Assembly: GCA_007120055.1 (NCBI GenBank)
Contig: SKOL01000244.1
Location: 1 to 5,243 of the forward strand
DNA from: Anaerobacillus sp.
GTDB lineage: Bacteria; Bacillota; Bacilli; Bacillales_H; Anaerobacillaceae
DNA: 5,243 nt
Direction of reading: 5' to 3'
Part shown: positions 1 through 5,243 of the stretch, in pieces
Position numbering within the stretch: position 1 is the first letter of the stretch
Layout of the letters: the number at the start of each line of letters is the position of its first letter
Notes under the pieces: generated by a model
The model's database searches: none
Told to the model about the DNA's origin: nothing
What the model saw: only the letters and a program-made list of their open reading frames with translations
Position numbers and translations under genes: made by a program

Positions 1-1
1 A

Positions 2-67
2 AAGTTGGAGAGAGAAGGAGGTGAAGACACTGTTGTAGCTTTATCTTCTTTTACATTTTCAATATGA
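2..67 (+). CDS. possible 3' end of an unidentified plus-strand gene
   Basis: A plus-strand frame is open from the left edge and ends in TGA at 65-67. It encodes about 21 residues, ending in VALSSFTFSI. The stop lies about 10 bases before a strong terminator (78-125), which is where the end of a gene would be expected. I do not recognise the product and no domain can be seen in so short a piece. The opposite strand is also open over the same bases in one frame but shows no ATG, GTG or TTG start there, so the plus-strand reading is preferred. Confidence is low because an open frame of this length can arise by chance. Confidence 0.3.
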   Translation, partial: KLEREGGEDTVVALSSFTFSI

Positions 68-77
68 AGTGCAGATA

Positions 78-125
78 AAAAAACGACACAATTTTTCGCT
101 TAAGCGAAAAATTGTGTCGTTTTTT
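78..125. terminator. bidirectional Rho-independent terminator
   Basis: The 48 bases form a perfect inverted repeat of 24 bp per arm centred between 101 and 102. As RNA it would fold into a stem of about 22 bp with a TTAA loop. It has an A tract on the left (78-83) and a T tract on the right (120-125), so either strand's transcript ends the hairpin in a run of U. It follows the putative plus-strand gene end at 67. It also lies about 100 bases downstream of the restored minus-strand lysA stop at 229, which fits a terminator shared by convergent units. Confidence 0.88.
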
Positions 126-228
126 ATGTATTTGGTGAAAACTAACGGGAAATGTCCGCTGAGCTGACCTTTAGGTTGCCCGATAAGAAACATATTACTT
201 ATTCCAATTAACTTTCACCCAATAAAAC

Positions 229-737
229 TTATAGTGCTAATACCGAAGCCCTTTTCCTTATTGTAAGGTCAAGACGGACAAGATCCTCGTAGCTTTCACG
301 TTTTATCACTAGTTTAGCTTCTCCTTCTTCGACAAAATGACAGCCGGTCTAGGGATGCGGTTATAATTATTTGACATCGCATACCCATATGCACCTGTGC
401 AAAATGTGGCAAGAATATCTTGATCTATAGATTTTGGTAGGGATAAATCCCAAATCAACATATCTCCACTTTCACAGCACTTACCTGCAATTGAATATGT
501 TTCTGTTGCTGGTTCATTAGCACGTTTTGCTAATATTCCTTCATAGTTTGCTTTGTAAAGAGATGGACGTAAGTTGTCACTCATCCCACCGTCCACTGCA
601 AGATAGTTACGAACATTTGGGATTACTTTGTAAGATCCTATTGTATACAGCGTTGTTCCAGCATCACCTACTAAAGAACGGCCAGGTTCTATCCAAATTT
701 CAGGCATTTCCATTTTAACTTCTTCCACTTTTCGCAA
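229..737 (-). pseudogene. lysA: lysA remnant: C-terminal part of diaminopimelate decarboxylase, 5'-truncated and frameshifted
   Basis: The intact enzyme removes CO2 from meso-diaminopimelate to make lysine, as a cytoplasmic PLP-dependent homodimer. This piece reads as the C-terminal part of Bacillus-type LysA. From its first codon (TTG 737) it carries the EPGRSLVGDAGTTLYT motif, the catalytic KCCESGDML segment and the CTGAYGYAMSNNYNRIPRP segment that contacts the cofactor. The N-terminal barrel with the PLP-binding lysine is missing, because an in-frame TGA (738-740) and then an unrelated ORF lie directly upstream. The uninterrupted frame stops early at TAG 309-311. Adding one base at the A run 334-337 (T in the transcript) restores a normal LysA tail, VIFVEEGEAKLVIKRE then SYEDLVRLDL, followed by extra residues and a TAA at 229-231. 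With both defects the product cannot be a working decarboxylase. An intact lysA probably exists elsewhere, but this is not visible here. The frameshift could also be a sequencing error, whereas the 5' truncation could not easily be one. Confidence 0.9.
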
Positions 738-745
738 TCATTAAG

Positions 746-868
746 TTAATCAATTTCTGATATAATTTTGTATCCATAAATTGTTTTGGAAGCTTCTCTT
801 GCTTCTTTTTCAGTATCAAATTCAAACATTGTAATTTTCTTAATTGAATAGACAGTAACTACCCACAT
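746..868 (-). CDS. small hypothetical protein, 40 residues
   Basis: I cannot name this protein. It starts MWVVTVYSIKKITMFEF and then has a charged, probably helical stretch rich in Glu, Lys and Ala (EKEAREASK), ending YGYKIISEID. There is no signal peptide or clear membrane helix, so it is probably cytoplasmic. The start is chosen from a GGAGG at 876-880: two ATGs are in tandem (871-869 and 868-866) and the second has the better 7-base spacing. A candidate promoter lies at 911-938. The alternating hydrophobic start followed by an acidic helix gives it the look of a real small protein and not chance. Its stop is only 8 bases from the start of the lysA remnant, so its own C-terminus may have been shortened by the event that cut lysA. 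It lies downstream of rpiR on the same strand. Confidence 0.6.
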   Translation of the reverse strand: MWVVTVYSIKKITMFEFDTEKEAREASKTIYGYKIISEID

Positions 869-875
869 CATTATG

Positions 876-880
876 CCTCC
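876..880 (-). promoter_or_regulatory. ribosome binding site of the 40-residue ORF
   Basis: On the minus strand this reads GGAGG, 4 bases before the first ATG (871) and 7 before the second (868). It is the main evidence that this very short ORF is translated, and it favours the second ATG as start. Confidence 0.65.
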
Positions 881-910
881 AATTTTTAAAAGTTCTTTAG
901 ATAATTAAAA

Positions 911-938
911 AATATATTCTATAGTATTAAAACTGCAA
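911..938 (-). promoter_or_regulatory. candidate sigma-A-type promoter for the 40-residue ORF
   Basis: The minus strand has TTGCAG (933-938) as a weak -35 and TATATT (911-916, five of six matches) as the -10, with a 16-base spacer. Transcription would start near 904, about 25 bases before the GGAGG site. The region is very AT-rich, so a chance match is quite possible. I see no convincing terminator between the rpiR stop (978) and this site, so read-through from rpiR is an alternative source of transcript. Confidence 0.35.
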
Positions 939-977
939 GCTTATTTATGTGAAGCCCAAACGATAATAGGGATATTT

Positions 978-1856
978 TCATGAACGGGTTATTTTTTGTT
1001 CCTTTAGAGTTTTATCAAGAAGTTCAACTTTTTGAATTGAGACTTCTGCAGTCCTCTTACCCAATTCAACAACTAGTGCTTCTAATAATGCGATAGTAGG
1101 AACGGCAGAAAATTGCTTTTCACTAGCTTGAACCTTAAGGACCGTCGTAGCGCATGTCACAATCGGGCAAGAAAGATGATCAGTAATCAAAACAATTGGA
1201 ATACCTCTTTTATGACAAAACTCTGCAGCTTCTAATGTCCTATAAGTATATGGTTCGAACGCAAAAACAATTAATATTTCATCTTTATTAAATTGAAGTA
1301 TTCTATCATATAATGCTTCACTATCAAAGCTAAGTTGTCTTGTTTTTGAATAAAATTCCTCAATTAGATGTTCTAAATAAAATGCAATTGATTTGTATAC
1401 TCGGAGACCAAGTATATTTATACGACTACAATTAACCATTAACTCAACTGTTTTTTGAAAGTTTTCGTCTAAACTTTCACTCAACGACTTATCTAATAAA
1501 TTTATAACTTCCGTCCAAACATGAGTTATTGCTCCCGAGCCACCATTATCTATATTTTTATTTTGAAAAGATTCTTGCACATAACGCCATTTAGTAACCG
1601 ATGTATTAACCGAAACTTCATGAAAATCTTTACGCATGTCATGAAAACTCGGGTACCCTAAAGTTTCCATAACACGTAAAACTGTAGATGTACCTACACC
1701 TGCTGCATCAGCTAATTCTTTTACTGTTAATAGACCTAATTCGTTAAAATTTTCAATTATATAATCACATAATTGTTTTTGTTTTTTCGGTAACGATTCT
1801 TTTATAGCAATAATATTCTTAATACAGTTATTTGAAGCATTACTTTCAAATTCCAT
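978..1856 (-). CDS. RpiR/MurR-family transcriptional regulator (HTH plus SIS domain)
   Basis: This is a 292-residue cytoplasmic regulator of the RpiR family. Members bind DNA through an N-terminal helix-turn-helix and sense phosphosugar-like ligands through a C-terminal SIS domain. The HTH spans roughly residues 44-68 (TVKELADAAGVGTSTVLRVM, then ETLGYPSFHDMRKDF). The SIS fold runs from about 134 to 265 and includes RINILGLRVYKSIAFYLEHL, DEILIVFAF and IPIVLITDHLSCPIV. Where many SIS domains have a serine-glycine-x-threonine ligand loop, this one reads FEPYTYRT, so the ligand may differ from simple sugar phosphates. I chose ATG 1856 because GAAGG lies 9 bases upstream. An upstream in-frame ATG (1913) would add 19 residues but has no ribosome binding site. 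The gene is about 200 bases downstream of dctM on the same strand and is the natural candidate to control the transporter. No terminator is evident between them, and a separate promoter is possible (1957-1985). Confidence 0.9.
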   Translation of the reverse strand: MEFESNASNNCIKNIIAIKESLPKKQKQLCDYIIENFNELGLLTVKELADAAGVGTSTVLRVMETLGYPSFHDMRKDFHEVSVNTSVTKWRYVQESFQNKNIDNGGSGAITHVWTEVINLLDKSLSESLDENFQKTVELMVNCSRINILGLRVYKSIAFYLEHLIEEFYSKTRQLSFDSEALYDRILQFNKDEILIVFAFEPYTYRTLEAAEFCHKRGIPIVLITDHLSCPIVTCATTVLKVQASEKQFSAVPTIALLEALVVELGKRTAEVSIQKVELLDKTLKEQKITRS

Positions 1857-1865
1857 AAAAATCAA

Positions 1866-1870
1866 CCTTC
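1866..1870 (-). promoter_or_regulatory. ribosome binding site that decides the rpiR-type start
   Basis: GAAGG on the minus strand lies 9 bases before ATG 1856. No comparable site precedes the upstream in-frame ATG at 1913, so the shorter 292-residue protein is preferred. Confidence 0.6.
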
Positions 1871-1956
1871 CTAAATACCCAATAAAAGTTTTTTTTGACG
1901 TGAAAAGTTTCATTGGACAATAACACCCAATAAGTATTCAGTCAATTACTACTTTT

Positions 1957-1985
1957 ATTATATATACATATTTATTCTTTTTAAA
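1957..1985 (-). promoter_or_regulatory. candidate sigma-A promoter for the RpiR-type regulator
   Basis: On the minus strand there is a perfect TATAAT -10 (1957-1962), preceded by a 17-base spacer and a weak TTTAAA -35 (1980-1985). Transcription would begin near 1950, leaving an untranslated leader of about 94 bases before ATG 1856. A perfect 12-bp palindrome directly adjoins the -35. The surrounding sequence is nearly pure A and T, so the -10 match alone is weak evidence. Confidence 0.42.
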
Positions 1986-1986
1986 C

Positions 1987-1998
1987 AATTGATCAATT
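1987..1998. promoter_or_regulatory. 12-bp perfect palindrome, candidate operator
   Basis: AATTGATCAATT is a perfect palindrome located one base upstream of the proposed rpiR -35. RpiR-family proteins bind as dimers to short inverted repeats, so this is a reasonable candidate for an autoregulatory site. I found no clear second copy upstream of dctP, which weakens the case. Confidence 0.3.
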
Positions 1999-2056
1999 TC
2001 TAAATATAAAGACCAATACCTTTGAAACTGCGAAACTAATAGTAAGCTCTTAATAA

Positions 2057-3358
2057 TTACATACCTAAAAGTAATCGTGGTAAAAATAATGCAACTTCAG
2101 GGAAATATGTCGTAATAAGTAATGTCGGTAACCAAGCAAACAAAAGCATTACCATCGTTGGACCCATCATTTGATTAATTGATGCTTTGCTCATTCGACC
2201 GCCTAGATATAATAAAGGCGCTGTCGGTGGAGTAAGAAGTCCTAAACCCAAGTTTACTCCTATAATCGCAGCAAAATGAATCGGATCAATACCGATATTC
2301 ACAACTATTGGTAACAGAAGAGGAGTAGCCAGTAATACCGCACTAACGTCATCCATTAACATTCCGATAATAATTAAAAATAGATTAATTAATAACATTA
2401 GTAACAATGGATTTTCTGTTATAGTAAATAATAATCCCATCAATGTATTAGGTACATCTTCCATAATAATAATGCGACTTAAGATCATAATAGAATATAA
2501 CATAACCATGATTACTCCTGTTGTAGTTGCTCCCTCTACCAATACCTTAAAAAGACTTTTTCGATCCATTTCTTTATAAATCCAAAAACCAACAGGAATT
2601 GCATAAATTACTGCTATTGCAGCAGCTTCCGTTGGTGTCATAATTCCTCCATAAATACTGCCTAACACAATGATTGGCATTAATAATCCAGGAATAGCCG
2701 CAATAGTTTTTCGCCGAAATTGTTTACGACTTGATAAAACAACCTCACTTGGTATTTCCAATTTATTAACATCTTTTTTCATCATATATATTGTATTAAT
2801 AATACTTAATAGTATCATCAAAACAATACCTGGACCTACAGTTGCTAAAAAGCTAGCCAATACGGATTGATTTCCAACCCACGCGTACAAAATCATAATA
2901 GCACTAGGTGGAATAAGTAGCCCGAGTACTGAAGCATTAGAAACTAATGAGGTAGCAAAGCCTCTTGAGTACCCAACTTCTTCTAAGCGAGGTAACATTA
3001 TTTTACCGATACTCGTAAGTGCAGCGGCCGCACTACCAGACATAGCACCGAAAATTGCACAAGCTACTATTGTGACTACTCCCATACCCGCCTTTGTTCT
3101 TCCAACAATAACCTCAGTAAAGTCTACAATTCTTTTGCCAATTCCACCAGTTCTCATTATTCCACCAGCAATAATAAAAAGAGGTATTGCTAACAATACT
3201 GTATTATTTAGCTTGCTAAATCCATATGGAATTAAAAAACTAGGATCATATCCCAATGAGAAAATTAAATAAATAACAGTCGCTAAAAATACAAATGGGA
3301 TCGGTACTCCAATTATTAATGTAACAAGTAAAATCATTAAACCAATCAACATAGTCAT
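2057..3358 (-). CDS. dctM: TRAP transporter large permease subunit, DctM family
   Basis: This 433-residue integral membrane protein is the transport channel of a tripartite ATP-independent periplasmic-type system. It uses the sodium or proton gradient to import the solute delivered by DctP. The length is normal for DctM and the whole chain is hydrophobic, with about a dozen membrane segments. Family motifs are in the usual order: GAMSGSAAAALTSIGKIMLP near 104-123, the LGLLIPPSAIMILYAW element at 145-160, GIMTPTEAAAIAV at 238-250, LMDD at 334-337 and the C-terminal GLGLLTPPTAPLLYLGGRMS at 371-390. The start is ATG 3358. Only 10 bases separate it from the dctQ stop, and a G-rich Shine-Dalgarno site overlaps that stop, so dctQ and dctM are probably translationally coupled. 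The frame is intact. The substrate cannot be read from this subunit. The symbol is the family name and does not imply dicarboxylate specificity. Confidence 0.96.
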   Translation of the reverse strand: MTMLIGLMILLVTLIIGVPIPFVFLATVIYLIFSLGYDPSFLIPYGFSKLNNTVLLAIPLFIIAGGIMRTGGIGKRIVDFTEVIVGRTKAGMGVVTIVACAIFGAMSGSAAAALTSIGKIMLPRLEEVGYSRGFATSLVSNASVLGLLIPPSAIMILYAWVGNQSVLASFLATVGPGIVLMILLSIINTIYMMKKDVNKLEIPSEVVLSSRKQFRRKTIAAIPGLLMPIIVLGSIYGGIMTPTEAAAIAVIYAIPVGFWIYKEMDRKSLFKVLVEGATTTGVIMVMLYSIMILSRIIIMEDVPNTLMGLLFTITENPLLLMLLINLFLIIIGMLMDDVSAVLLATPLLLPIVVNIGIDPIHFAAIIGVNLGLGLLTPPTAPLLYLGGRMSKASINQMMGPTMVMLLFAWLPTLLITTYFPEVALFLPRLLLGM

Positions 3359-3362
3359 TATT

Positions 3363-3371
3363 CCCCCCTTA
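3363..3371 (-). promoter_or_regulatory. dctM ribosome binding site overlapping the dctQ stop codon
   Basis: The minus strand reads TAAGGGGGG, in which TAA is the dctQ stop and AAGGGGGG is the Shine-Dalgarno site. It lies 4 bases before ATG 3358 and 10 before a second in-frame ATG at 3352. The overlap suggests that ribosomes finishing dctQ feed directly into dctM. Confidence 0.6.
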
Positions 3372-3848
3372 TTTATTCATCTCTTCTATAATCAAACGGG
3401 TTTGACGGTATAGATGGATTAAAGAATAAAAAGACATCAATATAAATCCCATTAATACAGTTCCGTGAGGTATAAATAAAGGTATTCCCCACCCCGACGT
3501 TTTTGCCCCCTGATTAAAACTCCAGATAAAATATTCTGTGTTCCAGTAAGTAATTATTAAACATACAAGAACTGTAATAAGTGAAGTAATCAAACCATTC
3601 CATAATTTGAATTTTTTGTTTTTAATATATGAATCCAAAAGATCTGCAGTAATATGACTTTTTTCATAACTACCATAAGCAGCACCTATAAAATACAATA
3701 AGAAAATGGGAATTAGAAGTAGTTCTTCTATCCCAAACAAATCCATTTTAAGAACATAACGTAAAGTTACAGTTATGAATAAGCCAAGGAGGATAAGTAA
3801 ACTAGATATAATTAAAATACCCTTCTGTAATTTAAGTAAAATATTCAA
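3369..3848 (-). CDS. dctQ: TRAP transporter small permease subunit, DctQ family
   Basis: DctQ is the small membrane partner of DctM. It contacts the solute-binding protein and is required for uptake. From TTG 3848 the protein has 159 residues, usual for the family, with four predicted membrane helices near 10-33, 40-60, 85-105 and 125-147. Family features are TLRYVLKMDLFGIEELLLIP (helix 1 to helix 2, with the conserved acidic pair at 41-42), GSYEKSHITADLLDSY around 59-74 and the GIPLFIPHGTVLMGF entry to helix 4. The frame extends upstream to another TTG at 3917 (182 residues), but that start has no ribosome binding site. TTG 3848 follows AAAGGGAG by 9 bases. There is no ATG in frame before the first helix. 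The gene sits between dctP and dctM as in standard TRAP operons. Confidence 0.9.
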   Translation of the reverse strand: MNILLKLQKGILIISSLLILLGLFITVTLRYVLKMDLFGIEELLLIPIFLLYFIGAAYGSYEKSHITADLLDSYIKNKKFKLWNGLITSLITVLVCLIITYWNTEYFIWSFNQGAKTSGWGIPLFIPHGTVLMGFILMSFYSLIHLYRQTRLIIEEMNK

Positions 3849-3871
3849 AGTAAACCGCTCCCTTTCAGCAT
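3845..3871 (-). CDS. possible 8-codon leader ORF overlapping the dctQ start
   Basis: ATG 3871 begins a tiny frame encoding MLKGSGLL that stops at TGA 3847-3845. The stop overlaps the proposed dctQ TTG start (3848-3846) as TTGA. An AGGGAG lies 4 bases before the ATG. The arrangement would fit translational coupling or re-initiation at a weak TTG start. It is too short for any statistical support and may be coincidental. Confidence 0.22.
   Translation of the reverse strand: MLKGSGLL
3858..3865 (-). promoter_or_regulatory. ribosome binding site that decides the dctQ start
   Basis: AAAGGGAG on the minus strand lies 9 bases before TTG 3848. It supports the 159-residue DctQ over the longer 182-residue reading that starts at TTG 3917. 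Confidence 0.55.
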
Positions 3872-3924
3872 AAATCTCCCTAATCTTTTTTAACACCTTT
3901 AAAAAATTAAGGCTCAAAATTTAT

Positions 3925-3978
3925 GTGGAAATGACATTACTTATCGACTATTAATCTGAATAGAAATGTCATTCCCAC
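3925..3978 (-). promoter_or_regulatory. stem-loop between dctP and dctQ
   Basis: The arms 3925-3938 and 3965-3978 are inverted repeats of 14 bases with one non-Watson-Crick position (3929/3974), which becomes a G-U pair in the minus-strand transcript. The 26-base loop holds a second small hairpin (CTATT, six bases, AATAG). The stem begins 14 bases after the dctP stop. Only a weak U-rich patch follows it, so it is more likely a partial terminator or an mRNA 3'-end stabiliser than a full terminator. Such elements behind binding-protein genes are known to keep the binding protein in excess over the membrane subunits. Confidence 0.65.
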
Positions 3979-3992
3979 TAATCAGGTTTATT

Positions 3993-5021
3993 TTATTGTT
4001 TCAATAACTCGTCAATAATTTTATCACCTAAACGGCCTCTAAGATTTGGCCAAGTATTCTCGCGTACATGTTCAGCTATTTTACTAATTTCTTCTTCACT
4101 CAAATCAACTACTTCAATTCCTCTTTCTTCCATTAATTTGCGGTACTTCTCATCATCACCCTCAGCAATTTCAAAACTCTTTAACATTAATTCATTAGCC
4201 AAGTCTTCTATAATTAAGCGATCTTCATCGTTAAGTTTTTCGAACAACTCCTTATTCATTAAAAGAGAATCTACATTAACAAAATCATTAGTTTGATAAT
4301 AGTACTTTATTACATCGCGAAACCCAAGATAATTTAAGGAAGCTTCGCCACCAGACCAGCCATCTGCTGAACCAGTTTGTAAAGCAGTATATAGATCTGC
4401 ATATGGGATCGTCACAGTTCTAAAACCAATATCTACCATTGGTTGTCTAAATATATCCATCGGTGGTACACGTAGTAATAAATCCTTATCTACCCCTAAT
4501 TCTAATAAGTTTGTTATTTCCTTGGTTGTTCCAAGACCACCAAACCCATTTGCATGAAAGCCTAAAAACTGAACACCGAGTTCTTCATTAAGTTCACGCA
4601 TCACCTCAAAAACATAAGAATCAGTACCATGTGTATCAACTATATCGTTATAACCTTTTGCTATATATGGCATATAGAGTAATTCTAAACGGCTATCTAG
4701 ATTACTAGGTGTACTAATTAAAGCCATTTCGATTGTACCTCTTACTAATTCTTCATAAACTGTTGTATAATCACCCAACTGGTTTGCTGGAAATATTCTC
4801 ATTTGAATGCGTCCATCAGTTTTTTCTTTTACTTGTTCTGCAAAAGTATACAATGCTTGGGTACTTGGATGATCATCCGGAGATTGCCCAGCGATGCGGA
4901 AGCTAAATGTATCTTCTGTTTCAGTTTTTCCATCAGCTGATCCAGCGCTTTCTGAACTACACCCCACAGTGACTAGTAATAAAATAAATACAGAAATAAT
5001 GCTTACAATCATTTTCTTCAT
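3993..5021 (-). CDS. dctP: TRAP transporter solute-binding lipoprotein, DctP family
   Basis: This 342-residue extracytoplasmic receptor captures the solute for the DctQM permease and would be anchored to the outer face of the membrane. Residues 1-20 form a lipoprotein signal peptide (KK, then a hydrophobic core), ending in VTVGC with Cys21 as the probable lipid-modified residue. A Ser/Gly/Asp/Glu-rich linker follows to about residue 38. The mature DctP fold starts near FSFRIAGQSPDDHPSTQAL. Family marks include QLGDYTTVYEELVRGTIEMA (81-100), Arg184 in LLLRVPP at the position where the family's substrate-carboxylate-binding arginine lies, and VTIPYADLYTALQTGSADGW (203-222). After ALQTG many members have DGQENP, but here it is DGWSGG, so the ligand may not be a classical C4-dicarboxylate. 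ATG 5021 is preceded by AGGGGG at a 7-base spacing. The gene is first in the dctPQM operon. The symbol denotes the family only. Confidence 0.95.
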   Translation of the reverse strand: MKKMIVSIISVFILLLVTVGCSSESAGSADGKTETEDTFSFRIAGQSPDDHPSTQALYTFAEQVKEKTDGRIQMRIFPANQLGDYTTVYEELVRGTIEMALISTPSNLDSRLELLYMPYIAKGYNDIVDTHGTDSYVFEVMRELNEELGVQFLGFHANGFGGLGTTKEITNLLELGVDKDLLLRVPPMDIFRQPMVDIGFRTVTIPYADLYTALQTGSADGWSGGEASLNYLGFRDVIKYYYQTNDFVNVDSLLMNKELFEKLNDEDRLIIEDLANELMLKSFEIAEGDDEKYRKLMEERGIEVVDLSEEEISKIAEHVRENTWPNLRGRLGDKIIDELLKQ

Positions 5022-5243
5022 AATACTTCCCCCTCAAATTTGTTTTTTAATATCAACCTATAATTAACTTGATTGGCTATCCTAGAATAATTTTTCTTTT
5101 GTAAAACCAGCTCCATTTAAATGAAACCATTCCGCTCTTCTTGAACTGAAAATTGTAAATTTTTAGAAAACTCTCTTTAGAAAACAACCATTGTTTTATA
5201 TAGAATAGAAAATCCACAAAATATAAAATTCGTGTACGCCTAA
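5022..5243 (-). promoter_or_regulatory. dctP upstream region with short repeats, no clear promoter
   Basis: No gene is visible here. A G-rich ribosome binding site (5029-5034) precedes dctP. Further upstream I see a 10-base direct repeat TTTAGAAAAC at 5162-5171 and 5176-5185, a 7-bp inverted repeat AAAACAA/TTGTTTT at 5181-5197 with a 3-base loop, a 10-bp palindrome CATTTAAATG at 5114-5123, and two related AAACCA-type octamers ending at 5109 and 5129. The best minus-strand promoter-like pair, TTTACA with TAGGAT, has only a 15-base spacer and is not convincing. The region must hold the operon promoter unless transcription enters from beyond the window. Confidence 0.35.

Noticed and set aside
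65..193. Minus-strand frame starting MFLIGQPKG that runs through the terminator
   Set aside because: It has no ribosome binding site and crosses the perfect terminator palindrome. Its later residues are just the palindrome read as codons.
131..228. Stretch between the terminator and the lysA remnant, inspected for a gene or RNA
   Set aside because: I see no ORF with a ribosome binding site, no tRNA-like fold and no strong repeat. It is treated as plain intergenic sequence.
527..718. 63-residue plus-strand open frame
   Set aside because: It lies antisense to clearly recognisable LysA sequence, has no family resemblance, and is a shadow of that coding frame.
1857..1913. 19-residue N-terminal extension of the RpiR-type regulator (start ATG 1913)
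   Set aside because: There is no Shine-Dalgarno site before ATG 1913, whereas ATG 1856 has GAAGG at a good distance, and the extension is not typical of the family.
2024..2037. GAAACT direct repeat with an 8-base period, considered as a regulator site
   Set aside because: Two six-base copies in AT-rich intergenic DNA are weak evidence, and no matching pair is found upstream of dctP.
2005..2056. Possible terminator between dctM and the regulator
   Set aside because: The best hairpin has about 5 bp including a wobble pair, too weak to call. Read-through remains possible.
2670..2870. 66-residue plus-strand open frame
   Set aside because: It is antisense to dctM, which has strong family motifs throughout, and it has no features of its own.
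3072..3272. 66-residue plus-strand open frame
   Set aside because: It is antisense to the N-terminal half of dctM. The Pro/Ile/Thr-rich composition is what reading opposite a membrane protein gives.
1..5243. CRISPR arrays, tRNA or rRNA genes, insertion sequences, toxin-antitoxin or defence genes
   Set aside because: I looked for regular repeats, tRNA motifs, transposase motifs and terminal inverted repeats and found none that can be supported.

Overview
This AT-rich window looks like a stretch of a Bacillaceae (Firmicutes) chromosome. The evidence is strong purine-rich Shine-Dalgarno sites, use of TTG starts, a Bacillus-type lipoprotein signal, and a diaminopimelate decarboxylase remnant that reads closely like Bacillus LysA. 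All recognisable genes lie on the minus strand. Only a possible 3' end of a plus-strand gene enters from the left edge.

Layout, in the direction of minus-strand transcription (right to left). Bases 5243-5022 are a non-coding leader with small repeats but no clear promoter. Next comes a complete tripartite TRAP (DctP-DctQ-DctM) transporter: a lipoprotein solute-binding protein (5021-3993), the small membrane subunit (start argued to be TTG at 3848, ending at 3369) and the large permease (3358-2057). A 14-bp stem-loop and a possible 8-codon leader ORF lie between dctP and dctQ. About 200 bases after dctM there is an RpiR/MurR-type regulator (1856-978), which has its own candidate promoter and an adjacent perfect 12-bp palindrome. 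A 40-residue ORF of unknown function with an excellent ribosome binding site follows (868-746). It abuts a decayed lysA fragment (737-229), which lacks its N-terminal catalytic barrel and carries a single-base frameshift near its 3' end. A perfect 24-bp inverted repeat with flanking A and T tracts (78-125) is a likely bidirectional terminator between the lysA remnant and whatever enters from the left.

How the genes work together (inference): DctP captures an unknown, probably carboxylated, solute outside the membrane and hands it to the DctQM ion-coupled permease. The RpiR protein, whose SIS domain normally senses a phosphorylated sugar-type ligand, is the obvious candidate regulator. No catabolic enzyme is present here, so the substrate cannot be named.

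I see no clearly new biological system. The points most worth a second look are the broken lysA and its junction with the small ORF, the dctP-dctQ stem-loop with the mini-ORF that overlaps the proposed dctQ start, and the palindrome upstream of the regulator.
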